Shown: positions 1 through 8,754, counted from the stretch's first letter. The stretch is 54,463 nucleotides of DNA from Nocardiopsis suaedae (GCF_027706745.1 NZ_JAQFWP010000048.1:1-54463), one strand, 5' to 3'. Notes: a model not told the origin generated them from the sequence alone. A program made the numbers and translations.

Positions 1-144
1 CAGGCATCACCCCACCCTACAGCCGCCAACGAACTAACGACTCAGGACACTAGTGTTCCCGTACGCTGCCACCAGACCCACCCAGCGCCCCTCAGGTCCA
101 TGCCCGATAGACTTGGACGTAAGTCGCGGCCCGTCCGGGGCCGC

Positions 145-232
145 CTGCTCCCGGCGTCTGCTGGGGTGATCCCTGAGCTATGCAGGCCGAAGCGGATCTA
201 GCGTTGCTCCCCGCGTAGGCGGGGCTTCTATC
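145..232. CRISPR. Two degraded type I-E-like CRISPR repeats (array relic)
   Basis: Two imperfect copies of a GC-rich dyad resemble the 29-nt type I-E repeats of actinomycetes. Positions 145-173 read CTGCTCCC, a degraded stem, then TGATCCC. Positions 204-232 hold TTGCTCCCCGCG with a perfect 6-bp stem (CCCCGC 209-214, GCGGGG 219-224). Their starts are 59 nt apart, close to the usual 61-nt I-E repeat period, leaving a 30-nt 'spacer' at 174-203. No further copy occurs at the expected positions on either side, so this is at most a decayed array end. Its position upstream of a type I-E operon supports the reading. A chance pair of GC-rich hairpins cannot be excluded. Confidence 0.4.
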
Positions 233-318
233 TATCAACTGAGCAAGGCACGTCGAAGCTAATAAGTGCTCGTCTCGTCATCACAACACGGAGGTCCTGC
301 CTCACTGCTAAACTCGTC

Positions 319-359
319 ACACCGTGTGGTGCGGCGCGACGCGCCCCACCACACGGTGT
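319..359. repeat. 41-nt near-perfect palindrome
   Basis: The 13-nt arms ACACCGTGTGGTG (319-331) and CACCACACGGTGT (347-359) are exact reverse complements. Inside them GGCGCG (333-338) pairs with CGCGCC (340-345) around a single central A at 339. The only mismatch is C332/C346. It is not followed by a T-run on either strand. It could be a dyad operator, a recombination or termination site, or an RNA hairpin. Confidence 0.85.
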
Positions 360-365
360 CCCACA

Positions 366-414
366 AGAAAAACCGGGCTCTCGTTGCCGCCTGGAGAGTG
401 CGACGAGAGCCCGG
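366..414 (-). terminator. Minus-strand intrinsic terminator-like hairpin
   Basis: A perfect 12-bp stem (373-384 with 403-414) encloses an 18-nt loop. On the minus strand the hairpin is followed by TTTTTCTT, complementary to 365-372, the classic form of an intrinsic terminator. No convincing minus-strand gene lies just to its right, so the transcript it would end is unknown. Confidence 0.5.
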
Positions 415-445
415 CCTGACCTCTATGGAACGAGGTATACCCAAG

Positions 446-661
446 ATGGTACATGGTGATTCTGCAGGTCACGGCAGCGAAGGCTCTTGGACCGTGGCCG
501 GGCTGCTGGGCGCGGTTCTGGTCGCGGGCACCGGCTCGCAGCTGCCTGCGGATGCCGGGATCCGCGTCGCCGTGGTGGTGCTGGTGCTTGTGGTCACGGT
601 CCTCGGGTGGCTGGGATGGAAGCTGCAGGGCTGCTGCTGGGCGCCGAAGAGGGAGTCGTAG
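446..661 (+). CDS. Small two-helix membrane protein, unknown function
   Basis: Encodes 71 residues. I chose ATG 446 because a GAGG lies about 10 nt upstream and the longer open frame would run back through the hairpins at 319-414. Two hydrophobic stretches are visible: residues about 15-33 (WTVAGLLGAVLVAGTG) and about 38-60 (a run of V, L and T ending in LGWLGWKL), followed by a short Cys-containing basic tail. Codons have strong GC in third positions, which supports real coding. It lies just ahead of the CRISPR effector operon but is separated from it by a hairpin. Function is not recognised; annotation as a real gene is moderately secure. Confidence 0.5.
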   Translation: MVHGDSAGHGSEGSWTVAGLLGAVLVAGTGSQLPADAGIRVAVVVLVLVVTVLGWLGWKLQGCCWAPKRES

Positions 662-676
662 ACCGGTCTAGCTATG

Positions 677-709
677 GGGTGGCGGGCCACGGAGTCCGGT
701 CCGCCACCC
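677..709 (+). terminator. Hairpin after the small membrane protein gene
   Basis: A 9-bp perfect stem GGGTGGCGG (677-685) / CCGCCACCC (701-709) with a 15-nt loop lies 15 nt after the stop at 661. There is no T-run, as is common for actinomycete terminators. It probably separates this gene from the Cas operon. Confidence 0.45.
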
Positions 710-789
710 TCGACACGCGTTCGAGGTTGCCGTTGCTGTGGTGGCCCTGGGCCTGCGACGGTCTTCTCTAAAGTAGCCGAGGGGGCTTA

Positions 790-3700
790 GTGGTCAGTGA
801 ACCCTTGAGTTGTTCTATTACTTCTGACAATGACTTCGGCAACCAATTCTCTGATGCCGCTCGTGTCATCTGGGCGAAATACGATCCTAATTCAAATGAA
901 TGGATGTCATTATGGCGGCACATGGCAGATAGTGCGGCCATGGCGGACATGATTTGGAAATCATGGCTTCCTCGGGGGGTTCGTCGCCTCGTTTCTGATT
1001 CATTGCCTGGTGGTGAAAGCGATGCCCGGCGCCTGCTTTCCTGGCTTTCTTCTATTCACGACATCGGGAAGGCGACTCCATCGTTTGCCTGCCAGGTTGA
1101 CTGGCTTGCTGGTCGGATGCAGGGTTTTGGGCTTGAGGTGGCTCGCCGCGAGGAAATGGATCGTCATGGGAGCACTCCTCATGCGCTGGCTGGGCAATTT
1201 CTCGTCCAGGAGTGGGTGACGGAAAAATATGGATGGTCGAATCGCTCGGCCATGCAGCTTGGTGCTATCATTGGCGGGCATCATGGAGCTTTTCCTTCAT
1301 TTGCCCAGATCAATGATCTCGATTCTGATTCTTTTTCGATTCGCGCTCACGGTGCGAGTGGAGAGCGATGGCGACAAGTCCAAAGCGAATTTCTGGTAAA
1401 ATTCGCAGATGTCTGCGGTGTAAGTGATCGGCTTTCAGAGTGGCGGTCGGTGAGACTTGCCCAGCCTGTTCAGGTCGTCCTGGCTGCCCTAGTGACGCTT
1501 GTGGACTGGATTGTTAGCACTCAAGACTGCTTTCCCTATGACAATGGTTTGGAGCTGACCGTATCCACAGCTGACCGGGTCACCGCTGCATGGCGCGCGC
1601 TGGATCTCCCCGAGCCCTGGGTTCCTGTCGAGCCCCGCGGGACAGCTGCCGAAGTTTTCGCGACCCGCGTCGCCCCTTCCGCTGACGAGAACATGGATCC
1701 TCTGTGGGAGGAGGCGATATGCCTGGCCCGGGAATCCTCGCAGCCAGGACTGGTAATACTCGAAGCGCCAGTGGGCGAAGGGAAGACCAATGCTGCTCTA
1801 GTAGCGACCGAGATTGCTGCCGCACGAAGCGGTGCTGGTGGGCTATTCATCGCGATGCCTACACTTTCGGCTGCCCTGGGAATGGAATCTCGACTTCGCG
1901 CGTGGCTTTCCCGCCTGCCTCGCAGAGATCACAAGACCTCTCGGCAGTTTCACACGGAATCAGGGGTCGGCCAGGAGGGTGAAGAGTTCCCAGTCGATTG
2001 GATTCCCACCATCGTGGGGCTGGATGCGGATGGTGATCCAGGGGCTTCCTCGTCTGTGATTGGTGCGCCGTCCCTCTCGGAAGAGCTGGCCGCTCACCGC
2101 TGGCTCCGGGGTCCTAAGCGCGAACTTCTGGCGCCCTTTGTCGTAGGGACGATCGATCAGCTTCTCGGTGCAGCAGTGGAGAGTCGCCATGCTGCTCTGC
2201 GCCACTTGGCGCTGGCCTCTAAGGTGGTGTTGATCGAGGATCCGGGTTCATGCGGTGCTCCCACTGATGCATTCCTGGAACGGACGTTGACATGGCTGGC
2301 CGGCTATCGGGTCCCCGTGATCATATCGAGTACTGCCCTCTCGGCCCCGCGTCGTCGCGCTTTGGCCGAAGCCTATGCCGGAGCTTCGCCCGATACCGAG
2401 CAGCTCGGGAGAGTAGAGGGATATCCGTTGCTGACTTCGATCGCTCCCGGGAACCGGCTCACCACTAGACTCCCGGTCCAGTCGGCGAGTCCGGCCGCAC
2501 CGATTCGCTTGGAGCAGCTTGACGAGGACGAAGGCCAACTCGCTGATCGGCTCGCCGGTGAGGTCGCTGAGGGGCGCCTCGTGCTGGTGGTGCGCAACAG
2601 CGTGGACCGTGTTCTGCACACAGCGGAGCATCTCCGCGAGCGCTTTGGAACCGCGCATGTCACGGTCGCGCATTCCCGCCTTGTCGCAGACGACTGGGAA
2701 CGCAAGAGGTCCGAAATAGGCGACCTCCTCAGAGACCGGCGCGGCACAGGGCATATTATTGTGGCGAGTCCGGTCATCGAGCACTTCGACGATTTCGACG
2801 TCGATGTACTAGTCACCGACCTCGCCCCTGCCAAGCCACTACTGGAGCGGATAGGTAGACTGCGTCGCCACAGCACCGAATCCAGACGGAATTCCGCGCC
2901 TCCCCGGCGTTGCGTGATCACGGGGGTCCACTGGCAGGCACTGCCACCGGAACCCGTTCAGCAGGCATGCCATGTCTATGATCGGTATGTGCTGCTGCGC
3001 TCGCTGGCGGCACTTGAGCCGTATCTGGACGCCAGTGCAGTGGACGTGACCGAGTTCACCTTCAACCTTGTCCGGAATGCCCATAAAGACCCTCATGAGT
3101 GCCCGGCTGCTTGGGCGCCGGCCCTCGCCCACGCCCAGGAGGAATATCAGTCACGCAGTGCTGAGGAGCGGGCCACAGCCGAAAGGTGGCTGATGAAGGA
3201 TATTGGCCGTCCTGGCCGCTCACTGGTCGGCTGGACGGAGCCGGATGTGGGGGATATCGCCGATACCCCCGCAGGCCGGGCCTTGGTTCGCGGCGAACCG
3301 GCTCCTGTGGAAGTCCTTGTTGTTCAGCAGTCTCACGGCGGGACTCTGACAACTTTGCCTTGGCTCGGGAAAGGACGAGGCGGACTAGCGGTTCCGCGCG
3401 GGGGTCTGCCCGAGCCGCCGGTTGCGCGAGTGGTCGCGGCCAGCCGGTTAAGACTGCCCCACTTTTTTTCCCAGGAGGGGATCCGAGAGCAGGCGATCCA
3501 GGAGCTGGCAGGGATGACACCCCCGGCATGGCAGGTGGATCATTCCCTGTGGCTGGCCGGGAAACTGGTCCTGGTTTTGGATTCTGAGGGGCGGGCTCGA
3601 CTCGCGGGGTACGATCTGCAGTACACCCCCGGTGATGGTCTGATGGTCGTACCGGCGGCCTCTCCCGATCTCCGTCTGGTCGGGGAGAGTGCGTCTTTCG

Positions 3701-6036
3701 ATCTCACCTCACGCCCCTGGATTCCCGTTCAGCGGTCGGACGGTTCGATAGCCGACCTGTCATTGCGGCAGATCTTCGCCGAAGCCGGGGCGGTGCGGCG
3801 TGTGGTCGGTGACGTCGCTACCCAGGAGTTCGCGCTGGTGCGGCTATTGCTGGCCATCGCACACGACGCAGTCCGGCCCGCCAACCTGGATGAGTGGGAA
3901 GACCTGTGGACGGACAACGATCCATTCGCTGTGGTGGCCGAATACCTGGATCGGCACCGCGAGCGTTTTGATCTCCTGCATCCCCGCACTCCCTTTTTCC
4001 AGACAGCCGACCTGCGCACAGCCAAGGACGAGGTGGCGTCGCTGAACCGGATCGTGGCAGATGTCCCGGTCGGCAGGTCCCTGTTCACAACGCGGGCCTT
4101 CGGAGCTCAGCGCCTCACCTTCGCCGAGGCCGCCCGATGGCTGGTGCATGCTCATGCCTTTGATCCCTCCGGAATCAAGTCAGGCGCAGTAGGCGACCCT
4201 CGCGTGAAGAACAACAAGGGATATCCCCAAGGCGTTGCCTGGGCGGGGCACCTCGGGGGGGTCTTCGTTGAAGGCGCCACACTCCGCGAGACGCTCCTGC
4301 TCAACCTCATTCCCGGCGACGCCGCCCGGCCAGTCACCGCTTGCGACAGCCAGCCAGCGTGGTGCCACAGCCCCACTGGGCCGGCACCGTTGAGCGAGGA
4401 AGAGCGTGCCTTCCGACCTCGCGGCCCCCAGGACATGTACACCTGGCAGTCTCGGCGGGTGCGGCTGCACTTCGACCATGAGGGAGTGCACGGTGTGGTG
4501 CTGTGCTACGGCGATCCCCTCAGCCCAGTCAACCAGCACCAGCATGAGCCCATGACCGCCTGGACACGCAGCCCGGCCCAAGAACGCAGACTCCACACAT
4601 CGCCGGTGTACATGCCCCGTGCCCACGATTCCGACCCCTTTGCGTGGCGATCCCTGTCCACGCTGCTCCGGGACGCAACCCCGCCCAGCAACAGCGCGGC
4701 CGACGGCGACAAGCCGCAGAGCCTGCGGCCGGCAGTGGTGGATTGGGTGGCCCAGGTGATCACCGAAGGCGTGATCGCTCCCCGTCATCTCCTGCGGCTT
4801 CGGACGATCGGCGTCCGCTACGGCACCCAGCAGTCGGTCATCAGTGAGCTGATCGATGACAGCGTGCCTCTGCCTGGACTCCTGCTGCACGAGCAGGACC
4901 TGCGCTATGCCGAAGCCGCGCTCGGCGCGGTCAGCGACAACGAATCGGTGGTCACTGCTCTGGGTGATCTCGCCGCCGATCTTGCTACCGTGGCCGGTCG
5001 GCCGCCCGGGCGCTCCCGTGAAGATGCCCGATGGCAGGGCTTCCATGCCTTGGACGCTGAGTTTCGTAACTGGCTCCATGACCTGGCAAGCAGCCGCGAC
5101 CCCGCGCAGGAGCGCCGAGCCTGGCAGCAGCAAGCGCATCGCACCATCACCGACCTGGCGCAAAGGTGGGTCGCTCATGCAGGCTCGGCAGCCTGGCAGG
5201 GCACAATCGACCGCGTCTCCGACTCCGTACACCTGGTGGATGCCGCCACAGCCGAACAGCGGTTCCGCGCTCGCGTGAACCAGGCATTGTCTGGTCGCTT
5301 CGCGATCGACAGCAGCAGTGAAGGGGAGACTGCCGATGGTCATGCCGCAAGGGGCCAGGGGGCCGCGGCCGCTCGCCCTTCCTCAGCGTGGGCCTCCACT
5401 ACTCACGAGGATGCGATGCAAGCGACGGTGCGTGACACCACGAGCATGCGAATCGACCTCCTCCAGCGCGGTTATCGCCGCTCCCGTCCCGAGGCCCAGA
5501 CTGTCGTTGCCCGGCTGCGGAAAGCTACGGGCACACCCCTGGATAGCCTTCTTCCTGATCTCCGGGAGGGTATGGATCTCGGTTGGGTCGATGTGCCCGC
5601 TTTCACCGAGGACCAGAAGGCGTGGGTCGATAACGCAGTCCACCTCGTGATGACCTTGTGGGCTGTTCACCAACAGGCACGGCAACAGGCCAATATGCAC
5701 GTGGTGAATGGACCGACGCTGGGTGGCGCCACCGCCCGGTTGATGAGGAACAGCGCAGCCGATGAACCTGCGTTCCGGCGGTTCTCACTCACCACGAGGG
5801 CATCATCGCTCACTGTCCTTCGCCGAAGGTTGCTCGACTTGGTGCTGTGGCTGCGCCAAGAGCTCATTCCTTTGGACTATGGGCTGCTCGCTGCCCAGGT
5901 CTATCGCTGGCAACAACCCGGCGGCCAGTCCCAGGTCCAACACGAATGGGTGCGCGGTTTCCACGCCCGTCAGAGGCGAAGCCCCTTCCAGCCCTCAACG
6001 CGTTCCAACACCAGTCATGCGAAGGACCTCATGTGA
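790..6036 (+). CDS. cas3-cas8e-cas11e: Cas3-Cas8e(Cse1)-Cas11(Cse2) triple fusion, type I-E effector
   Basis: A single uninterrupted frame of 1748 residues, started at GTG 790 behind GAGGGGG. Residues 1 to about 960 are Cas3: an HD nuclease with H44, H90-D91, H131, H164-H165 and D239 in the metal-ligand pattern of type I-E Cas3, then an SF2 helicase with Walker A EAPVGEGKT (325-333) and a motif VI-like ERIGRLRRH. The DEAH-box position reads IEDPG (482-486) and the SAT motif SST, so ATPase function is uncertain. From about residue 968 (SFDLTSRPWIPV) a full Cas8e/Cse1 domain follows, with KNNKGYPQGVAWAGHLGGVF near its middle. After a Ser/Gly/Ala-rich linker (about 1506-1545) the last 200 residues match Cse2, including an LWAVHQQAR segment and the IPLDYGLLAAQVYRWQQPGG signature. 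Cas3-Cse1 fusions are known; the added Cse2 is the unusual part. It overlaps cas7e by 4 nt. Confidence 0.9.
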   Translation: MVSEPLSCSITSDNDFGNQFSDAARVIWAKYDPNSNEWMSLWRHMADSAAMADMIWKSWLPRGVRRLVSDSLPGGESDARRLLSWLSSIHDIGKATPSFACQVDWLAGRMQGFGLEVARREEMDRHGSTPHALAGQFLVQEWVTEKYGWSNRSAMQLGAIIGGHHGAFPSFAQINDLDSDSFSIRAHGASGERWRQVQSEFLVKFADVCGVSDRLSEWRSVRLAQPVQVVLAALVTLVDWIVSTQDCFPYDNGLELTVSTADRVTAAWRALDLPEPWVPVEPRGTAAEVFATRVAPSADENMDPLWEEAICLARESSQPGLVILEAPVGEGKTNAALVATEIAAARSGAGGLFIAMPTLSAALGMESRLRAWLSRLPRRDHKTSRQFHTESGVGQEGEEFPVDWIPTIVGLDADGDPGASSSVIGAPSLSEELAAHRWLRGPKRELLAPFVVGTIDQLLGAAVESRHAALRHLALASKVVLIEDPGSCGAPTDAFLERTLTWLAGYRVPVIISSTALSAPRRRALAEAYAGASPDTEQLGRVEGYPLLTSIAPGNRLTTRLPVQSASPAAPIRLEQLDEDEGQLADRLAGEVAEGRLVLVVRNSVDRVLHTAEHLRERFGTAHVTVAHSRLVADDWERKRSEIGDLLRDRRGTGHIIVASPVIEHFDDFDVDVLVTDLAPAKPLLERIGRLRRHSTESRRNSAPPRRCVITGVHWQALPPEPVQQACHVYDRYVLLRSLAALEPYLDASAVDVTEFTFNLVRNAHKDPHECPAAWAPALAHAQEEYQSRSAEERATAERWLMKDIGRPGRSLVGWTEPDVGDIADTPAGRALVRGEPAPVEVLVVQQSHGGTLTTLPWLGKGRGGLAVPRGGLPEPPVARVVAASRLRLPHFFSQEGIREQAIQELAGMTPPAWQVDHSLWLAGKLVLVLDSEGRARLAGYDLQYTPGDGLMVVPAASPDLRLVGESASFDLTSRPWIPVQRSDGSIADLSLRQIFAEAGAVRRVVGDVATQEFALVRLLLAIAHDAVRPANLDEWEDLWTDNDPFAVVAEYLDRHRERFDLLHPRTPFFQTADLRTAKDEVASLNRIVADVPVGRSLFTTRAFGAQRLTFAEAARWLVHAHAFDPSGIKSGAVGDPRVKNNKGYPQGVAWAGHLGGVFVEGATLRETLLLNLIPGDAARPVTACDSQPAWCHSPTGPAPLSEEERAFRPRGPQDMYTWQSRRVRLHFDHEGVHGVVLCYGDPLSPVNQHQHEPMTAWTRSPAQERRLHTSPVYMPRAHDSDPFAWRSLSTLLRDATPPSNSAADGDKPQSLRPAVVDWVAQVITEGVIAPRHLLRLRTIGVRYGTQQSVISELIDDSVPLPGLLLHEQDLRYAEAALGAVSDNESVVTALGDLAADLATVAGRPPGRSREDARWQGFHALDAEFRNWLHDLASSRDPAQERRAWQQQAHRTITDLAQRWVAHAGSAAWQGTIDRVSDSVHLVDAATAEQRFRARVNQALSGRFAIDSSSEGETADGHAARGQGAAAARPSSAWASTTHEDAMQATVRDTTSMRIDLLQRGYRRSRPEAQTVVARLRKATGTPLDSLLPDLREGMDLGWVDVPAFTEDQKAWVDNAVHLVMTLWAVHQQARQQANMHVVNGPTLGGATARLMRNSAADEPAFRRFSLTTRASSLTVLRRRLLDLVLWLRQELIPLDYGLLAAQVYRWQQPGGQSQVQHEWVRGFHARQRRSPFQPSTRSNTSHAKDLM

Positions 6037-7226
6037 ACCGCACGATCGTTGATCTACACGCCCTGCAGACCCTCCCGCCGAGCAACCCTAACCGCGACGA
6101 CGTCGGAGCGCCCAAGACCGGCATCTACGGCGGGGCCCTGCGTGCCCGGGTATCTAGCCAGGCGTGGAAGCGCGCCATACGCCACTCTCTGGCGCAGATC
6201 CTGGAACCCGGCGAACTCGGGGTGCGTACCAAGCAGGCTGCAGCACTCCTCGCGGCACGCATCACAGCCATGAACTCTTCCCTGACCCATGCCCAGGCCG
6301 CCAGGGCAGCCCGGGAGGCGATCAAGGCGGCCACCGGTTCCAAAGTGGAGGTCTCGCGCCGGCGAAGCGACGATGCTGCCGGCGAGGAGGACACCGTCCC
6401 AGAGTCGGCGGCCCTTCTCTTCTTCAGCACCCAGCAGCTTGATGGCCTCGCCCGCCTCGCCGCAGACGGAGTTAATACCCCTGGCGGAATCGCCAAGTAT
6501 TTTCAGGACAAGCACATCAAGGAACGAACCCGCGAACTCGCCCAAACCGGGGCATCAGTCGATATCGCGCTCTTCGGGCGGATGGTCGCCGAAACCGCCG
6601 ACCTCAATGTTGAGGCGGCCACCCAGGTCGCCCACGCCATCAGCGTGCACCCCGTCGAAATCGAGTCCGATTTCTATACCGCCGTCGACGACCAGACCAC
6701 CCCCGCAGAACCGAGTGCGGCAATGATCGGCACCGTCGAGTTCAACTCGGCCACCTTCTATCGCTACGCCGCCCTAGACGTGGACCAGCTCGCCCGCAAC
6801 CTTTCTGCAGGTGCTCCCACCGCCGATCTCAGCGCCACTCTTCTGTGCCGCGCCGTAGATGCATTCGTCCACAGCTTCGTCACCTCACTGCCCACCGGCA
6901 AGATCACCGCTTTTGGGCACAACACCCTGCCGGATGCCGTCATCATCACTCTGCGTACGGCGCGCGCCGTCAGCTTCGCTGGGGCGTTCGAACGACCAGT
7001 CCACGCCACAGGTGACGGTCACCTCCACGCAGCCTGCCAGGCGCTGGCCGACTACATTCCCGCCCTCGAACGCGCCTACGGTGTCAATGACATGCTGCAT
7101 ACTTGGGTCCTGCGCGTTGACCGCAACACCGAACCCCTCGCTGGCCTAGGGACTGAACTGCCCTTGGCCCAGCTCACCCAGGAAGTCGGTGCCGCCGCGA
7201 CCGAACGGCTAGTGGAGCATCGATGA
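6033..7226 (+). CDS. cas7e: Cas7e (Cse4/CasC), Cascade backbone
   Basis: Encodes 397 residues. An upstream in-frame ATG exists inside the preceding gene, but GTG 6033 is preferred: it overlaps the previous stop by 4 nt (GTGA), and the protein then begins VNRTIVDLHALQTLPPSNPNRDD, the usual start of Cse4. The N-terminus carries GGALRARVSSQAWKRA, and the C-terminal half carries FGHNTLPDAV, both characteristic of type I-E Cas7. In Cascade six copies form the helical filament that binds the crRNA spacer. It is followed by cas5e with an ATGA overlap, so translation is coupled across the operon. Confidence 0.93.
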   Translation: MNRTIVDLHALQTLPPSNPNRDDVGAPKTGIYGGALRARVSSQAWKRAIRHSLAQILEPGELGVRTKQAAALLAARITAMNSSLTHAQAARAAREAIKAATGSKVEVSRRRSDDAAGEEDTVPESAALLFFSTQQLDGLARLAADGVNTPGGIAKYFQDKHIKERTRELAQTGASVDIALFGRMVAETADLNVEAATQVAHAISVHPVEIESDFYTAVDDQTTPAEPSAAMIGTVEFNSATFYRYAALDVDQLARNLSAGAPTADLSATLLCRAVDAFVHSFVTSLPTGKITAFGHNTLPDAVIITLRTARAVSFAGAFERPVHATGDGHLHAACQALADYIPALERAYGVNDMLHTWVLRVDRNTEPLAGLGTELPLAQLTQEVGAAATERLVEHR

Positions 7227-7951
7227 CCGTTCTCATGCTGCAATTGGCTGGTCCGCTGCAAGCCTGGGGCTCTGCGGCCCGTTTCAGTCGGCGAACCACC
7301 GAATCCGCCCCCACCAAGAGCGGCGTCATCGGACTCCTCGCCGCCGCCCAGGGTCGACCTCGCGACACAGACCTCTCCGATCTCGCCGCCCTACGCTTTG
7401 GTGTGCGCATCGACCAGCCCGGAACCCCGATCCGCGACTTTCAAACAGCCCACCACCCGCACACGGGAACAGCAATGCCCGTCTCTGAGCGCTACTATCT
7501 CGCCGACGCCGTATTCCTCGCCGCGCTTCAAGGCGACGGCGACCTCATCACCGCACTGCACACCGCCCTGGACGCCCCCGAATTCCTGCCCTACCTCGGA
7601 CGGCGCTCCTGCCCCCCCACGCGGCCCTTGAACCTCGGCACCCGAGGCGAAACATCCCTGCTGGGAGCCCTGGAGGACGAACCCTGGCGCGCCGCCGAGT
7701 GGTATCAGCGGCAGTACACAGACCAACCACTGGTTACCTTGACACTGCACACCGAAGCCCTTCCTGGTGAGTACTCGGGGCAAGACTTCAACGATCAGCC
7801 AATAAGCTTCGATCCCCGCCACCGGCGATATACCCCTCGCAGAAGTCGTTCAGCGACAGTCGACGTCCGCAACCCCTACGCCGAGCCGCCGAGGCAAGCC
7901 GCGCCAGAGCACGACCCCACCTCCTTGCTCCAACCAGTGGACGATGCGTGA
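7223..7951 (+). CDS. cas5e: Cas5e (CasD), crRNA 5'-handle binding subunit
   Basis: Encodes 242 residues. The start MTVLMLQLAGPLQAWGS followed by FSRRTTESAPTKSGVIGLLAAAQGR is the Cas5e signature (RAMP fold, PTKSGV segment). Cas5e caps the Cas7 filament and contacts the crRNA 5' handle and Cas8e. The ATG overlaps the cas7e stop (ATGA), and its own stop overlaps the cas6e GTG start. Length is normal for the family and I see no defects. Confidence 0.93.
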   Translation: MTVLMLQLAGPLQAWGSAARFSRRTTESAPTKSGVIGLLAAAQGRPRDTDLSDLAALRFGVRIDQPGTPIRDFQTAHHPHTGTAMPVSERYYLADAVFLAALQGDGDLITALHTALDAPEFLPYLGRRSCPPTRPLNLGTRGETSLLGALEDEPWRAAEWYQRQYTDQPLVTLTLHTEALPGEYSGQDFNDQPISFDPRHRRYTPRRSRSATVDVRNPYAEPPRQAAPEHDPTSLLQPVDDA

Positions 7952-8661
7952 TGTACCTGACCGAGTTCCAGTTCAACCCCGCACGCCCCCAGGCAAGCCG
8001 CCTGCTGTCCTCACCCCAGGTACTCCACGCCGCGATTCTGGCATCTTTTCCCGACCCGCCACGCTCAGGTGACAACAGCCCGCGCGTCCTATGGCGCCTG
8101 GACCGAAACTCCCCGACCCGCGTGACTCTCTATATCACCAGCCCAGCCCGTCCCGACCTCACCCACCTTGTCGAGCAGGCAGGCTGGCCCACCACAAGCG
8201 GATGGCAAACCTACGACTACCAACCCTTCCTCGACCAGCTCGCCCTTAACGACATTTGGTCCTTCCGGCTCACCGCCAACCCTGTCCACAACACCCGCCG
8301 CACACCCACCGAACCCACCAAACCGACCGCGCACCTCACACCCCACCATCAGAAACTATGGCTGCTTCAACGACAGACAGGCGCAGGGTTCGAAGTGCTG
8401 GCCGCACCAACCACTCCCGACACCGCCACGGCTACGGACCATCTGAGCCTCAGAATCCGTAACCGACAGAAACTCCATTTCGAAAAGACGGGGTGCTCCA
8501 TTGGTGTGCAGCGGCGCATTACCTTGTACACCGCCACTTTCGAAGGAGAACTCCGCGTAACCGACCCCGATGCTCTACGGCGCACACTTACCATTGGCTT
8601 GGGTCGCGCGAAAGCCTATGGGTGCGGGCTGATGACTCTTGCTCCATCTGTATGCGCCTGA
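7948..8661 (+). CDS. cas6e: Cas6e (Cse3/CasE), crRNA-processing endoribonuclease
   Basis: Encodes 237 residues from GTG 7948, which overlaps the cas5e stop; ATG 7951 is an alternative. MYLTEFQFNPARPQASRLLSSPQVLHAAIL is the Cse3 N-terminus with the conserved His near residue 28 that corresponds to the family's catalytic His. A glycine-rich loop near the C-terminus (GLGRAKAYGCGLMTL) is present as expected. The enzyme cuts within repeats and stays bound to the crRNA 3' hairpin. It is the last cas gene; no cas1 or cas2 follows, so spacer acquisition is not encoded here. Confidence 0.93.
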   Translation: MMYLTEFQFNPARPQASRLLSSPQVLHAAILASFPDPPRSGDNSPRVLWRLDRNSPTRVTLYITSPARPDLTHLVEQAGWPTTSGWQTYDYQPFLDQLALNDIWSFRLTANPVHNTRRTPTEPTKPTAHLTPHHQKLWLLQRQTGAGFEVLAAPTTPDTATATDHLSLRIRNRQKLHFEKTGCSIGVQRRITLYTATFEGELRVTDPDALRRTLTIGLGRAKAYGCGLMTLAPSVCA

Positions 8662-8754
8662 ATTGGGGAATCTCTGAACCCTTGTTGTGACCCACATCCT
8701 GGACACTGGATGAATCCTCTATGGCGCTATCGGAGAGCCGAGGCGGAGGTCTCG

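Noticed and set aside
1-144. Further CRISPR repeats to the left of 145
   Set aside because: At the expected 59-61-nt spacing the sequence shows no repeat-like dyad.
266-445. N-terminal extension of the small membrane protein back to 266
   Set aside because: It would run through both hairpins at 319-414, and the residues show no membrane or family pattern.
725-789. Possible promoter directly ahead of the Cas fusion gene
   Set aside because: TTGCCG and TCTAAAGT elements exist but the spacing does not fit a sigma-70 promoter.
8662-8754. Possible CRISPR array or cas1/cas2 after cas6e
   Set aside because: No repeats or adaptation motifs; the next gene is the nuclease-like protein.
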